Below are positions 34,488 through 46,609 of a stretch of 64,000 nt of DNA, piece after piece. The notes under the pieces were generated by a model. That model did no database searches and had not been told where the DNA came from. It saw only the letters and a list, made by a program, of their open reading frames with translations. The DNA lies in the NCBI RefSeq assembly GCF_036588685.1, contig NC_086386.1:34401883-34465882 (forward strand), given 5' to 3'. This DNA is from Mytilus trossulus (taxonomy: Eukaryota > Mollusca > Bivalvia > Mytilida > Mytilidae). Both the position numbers and the translations under genes were made by a program. How positions within the stretch are numbered: position 1 is the stretch's first letter; every line of letters starts with the position of its first letter.

Positions 34488-35779
34488 ATGGAACAAGATT
34501 TACTTCTACTTCATACATCATTACAAGGACAACAAGCTCTTCTTGATGCTCAAGTTGCGCTTTTCTGCTTCAGGATAAAAAGAAAACAAAGGAGACCCAG
34601 AACATGGTGGGTGCGTCCCTGGCTTACTCAGGAAAGAAGGCTTATGTTTGGCCACTATGATAGACTGATGCAGGAGTTGAGAATGGAGGATCAACAGTCG
34701 TTTTTCAACTTTCTGAGAATGCCGCCCGAGATGTTCGACGAAATATTGAATAGAGTAGGTCCCAGAATTCAAAGGAGAGATACCCGGCTTAGAAAAGCAT
34801 TGGAACCAGGCCTGAAGCTCGCTGTCACTATACGACACTTATCTTCTGGGGATAAATACCCAACTCTACAATACGACTTTAGAGTTGCCCGAAATACAAT
34901 TTCTATGTTTGTTCCCGAAGTCTGCCAAGCCATTGTAGACGAATATAAAGTCGAAGCAATTTCTTGTCCCACCACATAGCGCGAATGGCGTGATATTGCT
35001 GAAGAGTTCCAGCGAAAATGGAATGTTCCACATGCCTGTGGTGCTCTCGATGGCAAACATATAGCCATTAGATGTCCTTCAAATACAGGATCACTCTTTC
35101 ATAATTACAAGGGATTTTTCTCAGTGGTTCTCCTTGCATTAGTTGACGCGGATTACAAGTTTTTGTGGATTGACATTGGTGGTTGTGGATCAATGTCTGA
35201 TGCTGAGATCTACAACAATTCTGAACTTAAAGAGTGCTTGGAAGAAGAAACGATTGGCTTTCCAGAACCGGATCCAATGCCGAACGATGACAAAAATGTG
35301 CCATATTTCATTCTTGGAGATGACGCTTTTGGTTTGAGAACATATCTGATGAAGCCTTATTCTCAACGAGGCTTAACAGATGAACAATAATTATTGATAA
35401 CTAATACAGAATATCGAGAGGAAGACGTGTGGTTGAAAACGCATTTGGTATACTGGCCCAACGATGGCAATTATTACTTACCACCATGATGCAGCAGCCA
35501 AATGTAGTACGAAACATTGTCGAGTGTTGCGTTTGTCTGCACAATGTGATGAGACTACGATATCCAACACAACAGAACGCGCAACTTGACATGGAAAATG
35601 ACCAGCATGACTTGATTCCGGGCTTATGGCGAGCGACCGCAAATATGTATGAAGTAAACATGGTAATTGGACCAAACAGAGACACCGTAGCTGCAAAGAA
35701 GCAAAGGGAATACCTTCGACTATATTTCAATAGTCAAGCTGGCTCAGTTCCTTGGCAAAACCGCATGATAAGTGCATAG
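34488..35779 (+). pseudogene. HARBI1-like Harbinger transposase, three lesions
   Basis: The product would cut and paste the element with a DDE nuclease. ATG at 34,488 opens the N-terminal region (basic segment KRKQRRPRTWWVRPW, then FFNFLRMPPEMFDEILNRVG, the usual HARBI1 start). An in-frame TAG at 34,977-34,979 interrupts it, but the same frame continues with [12 protein letters not shown] (first Asp), [12 protein letters not shown] (second Asp) and [20 protein letters not shown], up to TAA at 35,388. A short rearranged stretch (~35,388-35,428) shifts the frame, and VENAFGILAQRW (catalytic Glu) through the C-terminus follows to TAG at 35,779. Expected order and residues are all present, so the copy died fairly recently. 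It is convergent with the partner ORF at 37,072. Confidence 0.9.
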
Positions 35780-37071
35780 TTGGTAACTGATGGAACAGTT
35801 TTGATTTATAAAGAATGTACACATGTATTACAAGGATATTTGAATTTTTGAATATATTATTATATTTATATATTTGGCTTTGTGTTACTTGTCCTACGGG
35901 AAACCTTGTCTAAAACAAAACTCGTATTCCAGAATTACAACTTGGCTTATCCTACCTTAAACGATCATTTTTAACTCTTCTGTTTTTTTCTTGTGGATAG
36001 AGTGTGGTCTCTCTGACACTTACCCCATATCTGTTCTTTTTCATATTTGGTAAATTTTCTGTCAACTGACGCTTCGTCTTAATTTCTGTCAAGGATACAT
36101 TTAAATCTTTGAAACTTATACATGTATCGGTACAGGTAAAAAGTTTACGAGATAGAAAAACTGAATTTTAGATGAAAAAGAAAACTAATACATAGGATTG
36201 TTATCATAGGAAGTGAATCAGCACTTTCCGTAATATTGTAGTTTAAGAATCAAATTTATTAGCCTGCTAACAGTTAACAGCAGGATGGATTTGCATGATT
36301 GTTTATTGTGCGAGAATCTCATAAAATTTTCAAGGTTTATTTTGAAGCCTATATTTGGTCACAATCAACAAGCACATTTGAATAAAAGTAGAAACTTAAG
36401 TTTGAAAAAAGTTTTCTGGGTGAAAGCACATACAAAAACATTTAACAATAACGACCCTCATTTTAGCTAGATGAACTGTAAATGTTTAATAAATCTGCAT
36501 CTCAATCTCAAATGAGTGCCATCATTTATTTTTTCATAGGGTTGCCTCGTAAAAAAAATATATCACGAGAGACACAATAGAGGTTTTTTCTCTGTGATGT
36601 ATTGTTTTCTGGTTGTCTCGCTTGTGAGAAAATTTTTGATGCTTGAAGTTTTTCTGCTACGTACAGTTTTGGTCAAAATATTAAATTTTATTATCAATCA
36701 AGTGACAGCTTTCATCCGATAATATGTAAAAAAAAGTATCTAACAAGTGATTACATTTATTTCAAAAATGCTGTAGCCCTCGTGCACAAAACAGTTTATG
36801 ATTAAAGTTACATTAGAATGACAGTTATACACAGAGTTTCTACAGGTTAAATCAGTTTAATTGTCATATTTGAAAAAAGACCAGTCCATGGTTATAAGCA
36901 CATTCCGTACCTTGAACAAATAACTAAAGTACATAACATATGTGATACTAGCAACATTAAACACATATCACGCTATAAACAAGTAACATGAGCTCACAGC
37001 TGTGATTACAACCCAAAAAGTAAATTGAAACCAAAACTTCTTTCAACACAATACGTTGCACCATAAAAAAA
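35780..37071. other. Intergenic region between the two Harbinger ORFs
   Basis: AT-rich, with no conserved ORF; it should contain the 3' ends of both convergent genes. I see no second transposon inside it. Confidence 0.5.
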
Positions 37072-37680
37072 TCAGGTATTAGTAAGAAACTGTCCAGAGA
37101 TGTCAGAGTCACTCATGTTGTACATTTGACAAACACTGCTCGACTCGCTAGACTTTGAAACCCCTCCTTGCAAAAAATTAGGATTCGATGTAGCGATCAC
37201 GGAGGATGTTCGTGGCGGTGCCAGTTGCGTCAAAGGTTGCAGCTGCGTCAGTGGTTGCTGTCTTTGATGAGGAAATTGTTGAGACACCCAGTTGGCATCC
37301 TGTGACTGCCAGACGGAAACACTAGATGAAGGCTGACCTGGCCACTGCGACGGTTGAGGCTGCCACATAGCAGGACATCCCTGTGTCTGTCCCTGAAGAG
37401 ACTGTTGTGGCTGTCTGGCAGTTGAGGGGATTGTTACTCCTGACTCCTTTTTTTTCAACTTATCGTTCTCGCCAATATAACCATAAAGAGTTGTGCTAAT
37501 TTCCTGCTGAAATTGTCTCCAAATATCCTTGTCGAAGTCATTAACGACAGACTTTATCCAGTCCACAAATGTATCTCGCTCTCTGTTAGAAGATGGCTTC
37601 ATTCGTTCAAGAAGTTGATGATTAATGGCCATCATTTGTTGACTCCGTTCCTCAAGACCAGTCAGTAGAGACTCCTCTGT
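37072..37680 (-). pseudogene. Harbinger partner ORF (MADF/Myb-like), C-terminal part only
   Basis: The open minus-strand frame from 37,635 down to 37,072 encodes 187 residues starting MMAINHQLLERMK. Residues ~18-52 (RERDTFVDWIKSVVNDFDKD and a following IWRQFQQEISTTLYGY) resemble the dimerisation (BESS-like) tail found in MADF proteins. The rest is Gln/Pro/Ser-rich and low complexity. Codons upstream of the Met stay open through ESLLTGLEERSQQ to ~37,680 and then run into subterminal repeat sequence, so the DNA-binding N-terminal half is missing. In PIF/Harbinger elements the second ORF helps the transposase enter the nucleus and bind DNA. The assignment rests on position and on this tail, not on a visible Myb/MADF domain. 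Confidence 0.55.
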
Positions 37681-37870
37681 ATGGACGTTGTAAGGACGTG
37701 GTAGGAACGTAGTGAAAACCTTATGGTCGTAGTAAGAACGTAGTGAACACCTGATGGTCGTAGTAAGAACGTAGTGAACACCTGATGGAAGTTATATAGA
37801 CTTGACACGAACCTAATAAACACTTGTTGAACGTGGTGCGGTCTTTGTAAGGACGTAGAAGGGTCGTGTT
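37680..37870. repeat. Internal block of Harbinger subterminal repeats
   Basis: It holds GGACGTGGTAGGAACGTAGT, GTCGTAGTAAGAACGTAGTG (twice, each followed by AACACCTGATGG) and GTGGTGCGGTC. These match the left-end subterminal words, but no terminal CCCCCGTCACAC is present here. The block is fused to the truncated partner ORF, consistent with a rearranged element end. Confidence 0.75.
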
Positions 37871-38010
37871 AGAGACCGAATAACGGTATTATCAATCGAA
37901 TTTGCAATCTCCGGCGCAGAGCTCACATATCCGTTCCGTTCAATACTTTGTAACACTACACTCAATATGATCTCTGCCATACCTTTTTTTGCGTACTTTT
38001 TTGTTCCCAA
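37870..38010 (-). repeat. Inverted arm 1: coding-like segment, minus strand
   Basis: On the minus strand it reads MGTKKYAKKGMAEIILSVVL then QSIERNGYVSSAPEIANSID. It matches, inverted, 46,610-46,715 (AEVILSAVLQS...NSAPEI). In the aligned AE.ILS.VLQS stretch four of six base differences are silent, which suggests that the ancestral sequence was coding. The protein family is unknown to me. Confidence 0.6.
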
Positions 38011-38745
38011 TCTCTAATCAAAATCTACATTACTGTTTATTTAATTAAGATACTTTTATGCAGAAAAACATAGAAATTCTCATTTTTGCAAAGATAAGTA
38101 TATCAAACGGAAAATTTTGCCATGTTTATTAACGTAATACTAAAAGTTGCATTTTCGTTAGAGATTACATTTTTTTCGTAAACACAGCCGGTTGTGAAGG
38201 GACTATTTTGTCACCGTAATTACCATTTTTTACTATTTTGCATTAATTTTATATTAATTTCTACCTATAATTGCAATTACTATTATGTTCTGTAATGCCT
38301 GTAATAGTACAGATTCCCGGAGACATCATTTTAAATATTTACCCTGCCACGTTGTTTTTTTTGCCGGCGAAAAAACAACATGGTGCTTGTTTTGTTTTGT
38401 CATAGTGAAGTTTGATGTAACCCCATGTTTTCTGACATGAGCCCACCCTGAAGAAGATGGAGCAAAGACAAAAATGTGATTATGCAGAAAAATGTAAATC
38501 AGTATCAGCCATTTGATAAGCAGAATAATTATTAGCAGGGCTTATTTTACCAACTTAGGTCTTAGCATCAGTTATCAAAGGGTCATCAAATAATGTGGGG
38601 GTGGGGGTTATGTGTACAAAACCACAATACTTATAACAACAACAATTGTTCACCTGTAAAAACCAACCTGCTAGCCATTAATAGGTCTTAAACTAAAATA
38701 CCCCACATCCATAAGTGGACTTCATCAGCTGGCCTCTACATAGTC

Positions 38746-38832
38746 CAAATAATTATGACTTCTACAAAGGCTATTATATTTTTTTCAAAGAAAAAAAATA
38801 TAATAGCCTTTCAAGACGTCATAATTATTTGA
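38746..38832. repeat. Imperfect palindrome
   Basis: CAAATAATTATGAC...AGGCTATTATATTTTTTT pairs with AAAAAAAATATAATAGCCT...GTCATAATTATTTG, with a 5-base loop and one mismatched internal bulge. Confidence 0.8.
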
Positions 38833-39398
38833 ACTAGCCTCTACATTTCTATTGATACATTTGTAAATCAAGATATATGTCACATGTATGTAGGTTGTAA
38901 CTTACTTTAAAAGTTTACAATCTTATTCTTTGATATAACTTCTCCACATTCACACCTACACAATTAAGTCCTTATAACTATGATGTCATGCAAGTATATT
39001 TTTATTTTTTTTCTGTCAGGATGAAGATGTTTTTATAATTATTTTGACTACATTCAATACCCATAGATTTATTTTAACATCAGCTAGTGGGCCCCCACTT
39101 ATAAAAATTTCTGAATCTGCCACTGATTATCAAAATTGTACTTTGTTTCTCACCAGTTCCATGTTAAACAGTTTGTCCATTTCAGCAGGGGATGCAAGTA
39201 CAACCGACAAAACAGAGTAATTTAAGTAAAAGTACTTGCATATCATTCTGTTTTCTAGCAAGGACTAGAGAGTGAAGTGTTTAGAAAGCTACAATTTATA
39301 TATGATAGTAAAAAAAATTAAATGATAGTAGGTCATGATGCATAACTAATCAATACTTAAATCTTTCCATAGTTTTATTTAAAGTCAATCTTTTTCTG

Positions 39399-39515
39399 CA
39401 ATCTAATTAAAATTAAATCCTTTAATTGCTCCTGTTCTGATATGTTGCGCATCAAGCATTGATGCGTGACATATCAGAACAGGAGCAATTAAAGGATTTA
39501 ATTTTAATTAGATTG
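39399..39515. repeat. Near-perfect palindrome, ~55-bp arms
   Basis: CAATCTAATTAAAATTAAAT...GATATGT pairs with ACATATC...AATTTTAATTAGATTG around the centre GCATCAAGCATTGATGC. Arms differ at about one base. Confidence 0.85.
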
Positions 39516-39689
39516 TCTTTTTCTGTTAGGTACAAATGTGTTAGTTTTCCTTACAGTTTTGCAAACAAATGCACACAAAGAAAGGATAGATAGGGACATA
39601 GGCTCATACAAACAGCTGGTGAAAGTTTTGCCTATTTATTTGAATCTGTTTTTTTTATTATTCATTTTAAAGATAGAAATCATAGTTAT

Positions 39690-39800
39690 GTATACAAAAG
39701 AATATGTTGTATGATTGCCAATGAGACAAATATCCACAAAAGACAAAAATTACACAGACATTTAAAACTATAGGTCACATTATGGCCTTCAACAATGAGA
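39690..39800 (+). repeat. Fragment of a dispersed bivalve repeat
   Basis: TGATTGCCAATGAGACAA and GGTCACATTATGGCCTTCAA are phrases I remember from an abundant mussel repeat. Confidence 0.55.
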
Positions 39801-41273
39801 TGTAGTTTAAGTCTATGTGACATTATCAGACCCAAAAAAATATTCCCTAAAATTTTTTACAAAGGCCAAGTGATACCATGATGGATTGCTTGAATGTAAG
39901 CTGTCAATATAATGAACACACTGAAATTATTGACACTTAAAGTTCTAGACAATCAAACAAATAATATTTGAATAAGTACAAATGTGTTCTTTATAACGAA
40001 CATGAAAAATGATATATATTATATAAACTCTTGTTGAATGTTTATGACTTAAACAGAAATGTGGTTATAATTCTCATTAGAGCTAATTTCCTAATGCTTG
40101 TAAAATAAGACTTTGGTAGACTTGCCTGCAATGTAGCTCAAGCATTGTGATTAAGATTGACATCTGCAAACAATGTAGATAGGAATAGTTATTTAAACTT
40201 GTATATTATATTTCAATTTAATTGAATGTTATCCCAATAACAATTGTACAATATACAAACAAAACAAGCAAGCTAACCAAATTCTTACTCTACATACATT
40301 AGGAAATTATCTCTAACTACTGCTTCTATAATTTCCTTTCATTTTAGCAGTTATGACAATGTTATGCCAAAAGATGACTTAAAGGGGCATCTGGAGTAAA
40401 AAGACAGACTACTGAGTATAACATGAAATTAATTATATCAATCAAATTATAAGACTGATTAACTTCTCGTATGTAGTGCATTTACATAATGTCAAAGTTT
40501 TCTTCACAAAATTCATAATGCTACAAAGTGCTGAAGTTTTAAATAGTTTGTAAATGTTGTGCTATTCATATACATCTGCTGTGTGATTACTCTATTTACA
40601 TGCAAACACAGGATCATACAAATCATACATAGTAAACATTGTAAAAAGATGTTCATACATGTACAGTGTATTTAGAAATTGAGTCAATATCTAGCTATAC
40701 ATATACCATACATTTTCTATAGGAGTAATTAAACACTTTTAAAAATACTGTCTTTACTTTTAAGTTACCATTCATCTAAATTGCAGTTCTTCAAATGACC
40801 ATGAGAACAGTTGTAAATTGTTAATGAAAGAAGAGGAAGAAGTGGATGGACAGGAATCAGACTAAAACAATTATGCATATATGTTGAATGTAACAATTGT
40901 TTTTTTTTTTAATTATGCCAATTTATAAAGATAAGACCTGATTTGTATATACATATATGCATGATAAAGATAAATACACCATAAAAATATTTAATTTTGC
41001 TTTATTCTTTTGCAGGAAACCAAGTATGAAATTGAGAGGCTTTCAGTATTTCTAGCATATTATAGTATTCATTTATACTTGGGATTGGTATACAACTATA
41101 CAAACAACTGATCAAGCACAAGCCACCATTTGTTACTTTGTAACTCACTAATTGCTTTATCTTTTGTTTTTGCTTCAATTTACATATTTGGGCCTATGTT
41201 GCTTCTAGCCTCTTTTTTTTTTTGCTTAAAGATAAAATGTATGCTCTATAATAACAAAGTACATTATATATAA

Positions 41274-41329
41274 GTCTGTAAATAAGGGAAATACACTTGT
41301 TGTATGTTGGTTCGAATCCAACTGCAGAC
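41274..41329 (+). other. tRNA-like fold lacking a D arm, copy 1
   Basis: GTCTGTA (41,274) can pair with TGCAGAC (41,323) as a 7-bp acceptor-like stem. Inside, GTTGG TTCGAAT CCAAC is a perfect T arm, and ATAC-ACTTGTT-GTAT forms a short anticodon-like arm. Between acceptor and anticodon-like arms there is no D arm, only ~11 bases, and the loop lacks T at position 33. It is probably a tRNA-derived relic. Confidence 0.35.
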
Positions 41330-41475
41330 GAACAAATGTGAGCTTTGTAACTCACTAATTGCTTTATCTTTTGTTTTTTCTTCAATTTACATATTTGGGC
41401 CTATGTTGCTTCTAGCCTTTTTTTTGCTTGAAGATAAAATTTATGCTCTATAATAACAAAGTTCATTTTATATAA

Positions 41476-41530
41476 GTCTGTAAATAAGGGAAATACACTT
41501 GTTGTATGTTGGTTCGAATCCAACTGCAGA
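41476..41530 (+). other. tRNA-like fold lacking a D arm, copy 2
   Basis: The sequence equals copy 1 except for the last stem base (TGCAGAT), which weakens the outer pair. It lies in the second tandem unit. Confidence 0.35.
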
Positions 41531-42329
41531 TGAACAAATGTAAGCTAGTTAAGCTTATGAAAGCATTTTTTTTTTATCATTTTACAAAATAGCAATGATT
41601 TTTAGGATAATAGTTTCTTTACTAATAATTGGAAAAAAAAACTTGTATATTTTCCTATAGACTTCTGTTTTTTAATTTCAAATAAATAAAGGAACACAAT
41701 TCATTTAATTGGCATTTATGAAAAAAAATACTTAGAAAATAAAATATAATACATGTTTATTCATGATATTGATATTAAAGAATGCTTTCACATTTTGCTT
41801 TTCACCTCTTATAGTGTTGAAATCACTATGATTTTCTACATATTGGTGTTGGTGTTAAGTTGGTGTTTAAACTACCAGATAATATACCAAAATGGACACA
41901 TTTCTATCCTGTAAAAGTTACTCTCCATCTGGATGAGACAGTAACACAGACTTATTTGTAGATTTTTATACAAAATGCATATGATAGAAAAAAAAAATCA
42001 TGTACCATCTGTTTAGCATAAATTAAAATGCACAGACACTGCAAAGTCTTATAAACTTACAGTTTGGTTAACACATTTTATAAAAAGGCTGTAACTTATT
42101 AGTTTTCATTAAACAATTACTGTAGTTGTAGCCTTAATTTGCCACCTTTTACAATTATGAGTAGACTAATATTGCCATCTTATAGTCAACAGGGAAGACT
42201 TTTAACTGCAGAAACTGAAATTGAAATACAAAATGGTTCATATTTATTGGTTCTTAACCTGATTTTGAAGACTGTTCCTAAACTTTTAAGTTCTTGTTAC
42301 TCCTCAGGTTCATACATGTAGTTCATATG

Positions 42330-43640
42330 CATACCATAGACAGGAAGCTTGAGATTGATTTTGGTCCCTATGGTTTAGGAATTAGGGGCCAAAAAGGGGC
42401 TTAAATAATCATTTTTATTCGTTTTTGCACAATAACTTTAGTACAAGTGAATAAAAATTTATAAAATTTAAACATAAGCTTCATGACCTTAAAAGAAAGG
42501 TTGAGATTGATTATAGAGGTTTTGGTCCAAACGGTTTTTGAAAAAGGGTCCAGAAAGGGGCTCAAATACATCTTTTAAGCAGTTGATTTTGGTTTTGGCT
42601 CAATCACTTTAGAATAAGTAAATAGAAATCTATGAAATTTAAAGGCAAGGTTTATGACCACAAAAAGGAAGGTTGGGATTGATTTGGGGGGTTTGGGTCT
42701 CAAAGATTAGGAATTATATAGGGTCAAAAAAGGGGCATAAATAAGCAATTTTGTTGGTTTTCACTCAATAACTTAAGTATAAGTAAATAGAAATCTATAA
42801 ATTTTAAACACAAGGTTCATGACCACAAAAGTTAGGTTGCGATTTATTTTTGGGGGTTTTGGTCCCAACAGTTTATGAATAAGGGACCAAAAGGGTCCAA
42901 AATTAAACTTTGATCTAAAATTGAAATATATTTGCTTAATTTGATATGCTGAATCTAACTGTGTAATTAGATTTTTATTATTTTAAATTTTGGTCCTGTT
43001 TTCAAACTGGTCTACATTAAGGTCCAAAGGGTCCAAAATTAAACTTAGTTTGAATTTATCAAAAAATAATTTCTTTGGGTTCTTTGATATGCCAAACCTA
43101 AACATGTACTTAGATTTTCGATTATGGGCCCAGTTTTCAAACTCGTCTAAATCTAGGTCCAAAATTTAAAAAAAATTGAATATATGATTATACATTGAAG
43201 ACTAAAAGGTTCAAAATGGAACTTTTTTAGATTTCTTCAAAAACTGAATTCTTGGGGTTATTTCATATGCTGAATCTAACAATGTATTTTGATTTTGGAT
43301 GTTGGACAATAATAGGTAAATTTCCAATTCAATTTAAGACCACATTCATTCCTTGTCAGAAACCTGTTTTGTGTCAACTATTTATTCACAATCCAAATTC
43401 AGAGCTATATCAAGCTTGAATGTTGTGTCAATACTTGCCCAACTGTTCAGGATTGGACATCTGGGGTCTTATACAGCTGTTCCCTGCAGAGCATATGGTT
43501 AAAGTTATACTTATTTTATTATTTTAGCTCCTTAGTCTAGATTGTACAAATTTCTAAATGTTTAGGATTAAGATGACTTTTAAATTTGCAGCAATATTAA
43601 TTTGAGTCAAATAAGGGTCTTTTATGCCCCTACTCCTTTA
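42330..43640 (+). repeat. Long bivalve repeat with ~165-bp internal periodicity
   Basis: Recurring phrases are GGTTGGGATTGATTT, GGGTTTTGGTCCCAACAG, AAAAAGGGGC, AAGTAAATAGAAATCTAT and ATATGCTGAATCTAAC. Its end (TGCCCAACTGTTCAGGATTG, CCTGCAGAGCATATGGTTAA) also matches my memory of this mussel repeat. Confidence 0.8.
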
Positions 43641-44429
43641 AGATATTGAATAAAGTGTTGACATTGAAACGGCTGGATTGACAAACAATGGCATACCATG
43701 TATATCCCTTATCTTAATAAAAACCAGAAATTAAAAAGATTTTTTTTTTTTATTATATTTTCAGATCACAATTATGTAAACCTGATCATAGAAACATGAG
43801 AAGCATTACAAACCTGCATAGATTATAAACACAAATGGAATAGACTCTCACTTTAAAAGAACTTACAAACAAGACTTAAGAACTCATAAAAAAATGATTC
43901 ATGTTTCAATGAGTGAATTGGAGTGATTCTAATTGCACATCCAAATTTGTGTGCATTTAATACATGTATTAATTACAATGAGTTTTATTAATTGCTGTTT
44001 TGAAAATTTTGTATGTCTTCTTAAATCTATCATGAACATATTGTTGTTAGCAATTAAAATAGAAATAAAGAATACATTTTATCAGTTTTAGCCAAGTAGT
44101 ATGTAAATATGAATGTCCTTCACATTGTTTACATTTTTAAAACTTCCCAAAAAGCCTTTTGCTTTATACTACTCATAACTTCAGTAATGTACAGATAAAA
44201 CTGATTTAACTTTTTACCTAAGATTTGAGATTTAAGCATATGAATTCAAGGAAATAATTGGTATGAGTCAATTGGACAGCATTCCAAAACACAAAAATCT
44301 TAATAAAATACTTCAGTTACAAATAAAGATCTGCCATCAACAAAAAGAAAGCAGTAATAACAGTTGTCTTGCAAATAAATTATAATGGGTTAAATGCATC
44401 TCACACTGGATACATGTACATCATGTCTG

Positions 44430-44720
44430 TGCTTGATTAAATGGTTGTATTGATGCATGAGAAAGTTCAGTATTATTACCTCTTACAATGACAATTATTT
44501 CATGACCCCACACAATGAACTTGCAGAGGGGGATAATGTTTTTGACCCATGCATTTGTCTGTCTGTCATTCCTGGTCTTCAACAACTTGTCATCACAACT
44601 CCTCTGAAAACACACTTGTAAGAGAACTTCATATAATTTTATAGATGTGCATATCAACAGGAAATTGTGATTCAATTCTTTTTCTAGAAGTTATTCCCCT
44701 TTGAACTTATCGGCCTCAAT
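44430..44720. repeat. Probable dispersed bivalve repeat
   Basis: TGTCTGTCTGTCATTCCTGG, CAACTCCTCTGAAAACACAC and AGTTATTCCCCTTTGAACTT are remembered from bivalve repeats. The 84-codon minus-strand ORF here is not a gene. Confidence 0.5.
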
Positions 44721-45828
44721 TATACTTCTACAATATAGTTTTTCATTGCAAATTCTATGAAACCTCACAAGAGAATCTTATTAAGCTTTGTAGACAACAA
44801 GGACATACTAGATAGATGTTTGTCCAGTGACAATGTGGGGACATGGGGTATGTGAATGTGCTGACAATGGTTTTTGAATTTATTCTGAATTCAATATGGC
44901 ATGTAAAATGTTTAACTAGATGATAAATTTAAGCTCAATGTAGCTTCCATGTTTTGTTGGCTTACTGAATAAAAAATATGAGATGTGTTTGTTGCTAGTG
45001 AGACATTATTTTTTTGGCAGTGATAATGGATCCAGAATTTTTTTCAACTTGAAATAATAACAATTGATTAACAGTACATACATTCATCACTGGTTTAGTG
45101 CACATAACTCCAATATCAATTATTGATAATGCCAAGAGTATCAGGACATAATTTGGGTGTAAACATCTACCAAGGTATCTGCTAGCTTAAAACCCAGTCC
45201 CCAATCATGTATATTAAATAATAGACATTGGTTTATGTGCAGTAAAAGTCAAGATTATATGATACATTAGAGAAGGGGTATAATGCAAGAATAAAAGTAG
45301 AGTAATAAAACCATTGTCAAGTGTTATACTGCAAAATATACAGGTATCACAGAGGTTTATATTTGCCATGTACCTTTTTTAATGGAAGTTTAATAGATTC
45401 CTAATGGTAAGGATGCATTGGACCATAAAAAGGAATATGTTTGCTTGCCCTTACCCTTAGCCTACCTACCCAGAAATAGCTGCCTAATAAAAATCTTTTT
45501 ATTGTCCTGATTTGAAGAAGTTTCTTTTTTTTATCAGATAGGCAGGAAGACTAATAAACAGCTGATACTTCAATTTCTTTTTTGTTGAAAAAAGGAAATA
45601 TCTACCTACCCACTGTCTCAGCCATTGAATGTAGGGTTCGGGCAAACCAACAAATTTTTAAGTGTGGCCTTTTAGCAATGTTTAGTAATACCTAGCACTT
45701 TATTCCAGAAATCCCAACTTTAGATTTTCTTCATTTCTATTTTTTTTCTTTTTGCAAAAACAATTGGAACACAGGGAGGGGTTTTACAAAAACCGAAAAA
45801 AATACAAGGGTAGAACCCCCTTAGCAAC

Positions 45829-45875
45829 TGTGTTTCAAATCATTGTATCAATTTAATACAATGATTTGAAACACA
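45829..45875. repeat. Perfect short palindrome
   Basis: TGTGTTTCAAATCATTGTAT pairs with ATACAATGATTTGAAACACA across a CAATTTA centre. Confidence 0.85.
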
Positions 45876-45919
45876 TATAAGACTTTCACTTACATGTACT
45901 TTGTTTCCACTTAATTTGT

Positions 45920-46070
45920 CTCCTCAGTGGCGTATCCAGAACTTTTCATAAAGGGGGGTATCTGACTGACCAAAGGGAGCCCACTCCAGTCAGGCTTCAG
46001 CGAATCCCTATAAAATCAACCATTTTTTTTCTCAAGAAAAGGGAGGGCCCCTGAATCCGCCTATATGCTT
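45920..46070. repeat. Fragment of a bivalve repeat (GTGGCGTATCCAGAAC...)
   Basis: CAGTGGCGTATCCAGAAC, AAAGGGGGGT and CCCCTGAATCCGCC are typical phrases of a dispersed repeat in molluscs, from memory. Confidence 0.5.
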
Positions 46071-46609
46071 CTATTTTAAAATATGTCTATCACGGCACTA
46101 TGACATGTAAACTAAAGTGTGATTTTTAGGGGTTTCTTATGTATGAACCCGGCAAATTGTAACAAACCCATGTGGAGTACTACATAGAGCTATACCGAAT
46201 GGACAACTACCATCCTAGACCAGGATCAAAAGTGCTAACCGAGTGATAAAATACTTGAAAGACTCAAGATTGCCGTAGCCTGCTACATGTAGCCTGTCGG
46301 CAATAAAATTTCTTCTTTTTTCGCTTCAAATATACTCCTCATAGTTACCAGGATTGAAATTTTGTGTTTGCGTCAGATGCACGTTTCGTCAAAGTAATTT
46401 TTAAACTTCAATTTGGCGACAATCCTAGTTGAAGGAGATGAAGCGATGAGATGATTCTCGTAATTTCCGCCATCGCCACTTTACCTCATTACTCCTAACC
46501 TTCCGCAAATATTTTTTTCGACAATCCTCGCTAAATTGTGTATCACGCAAGGGACTTTGCAGAGAATACCGAATGTTTGTCGGCCATGAGGAAATTTCCT
46601 CATGGAGTC

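Larger units (their letters stand above)
41136..41545 (+). repeat. Tandem duplication, ~205-bp unit x 2
   Basis: Both units start CTTTGTAACTCACTAATTGC and contain GGGCCTATGTTGCTTCTAGC, a T-run, AATAACAAAGT, and the tRNA-like hairpin block. They are nearly identical except for T-run length and a few bases, so the duplication is recent. The 63-codon minus-strand ORF here is a by-product. Confidence 0.9.
38010..46520. other. 8.5-kb spacer inside the Harbinger termini
   Basis: AT-rich DNA without gene-like ORFs. It holds palindromes at 38,746 and 39,399 and 45,829, a tandem duplication with tRNA-like hairpins at 41,136, a ~165-bp-periodic repeat at 42,330-43,640, and bivalve repeat fragments at ~39,700-39,800, ~44,430-44,720 and ~45,920-46,060. 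A few unassigned short ORFs (42,139; 44,421) lie in repeats. Confidence 0.5.

Noticed and set aside
34309-35730. Minus-strand ORFs opposite the Harbinger transposase
   Set aside because: They are shadows of the transposase reading frame, which has clear homology.
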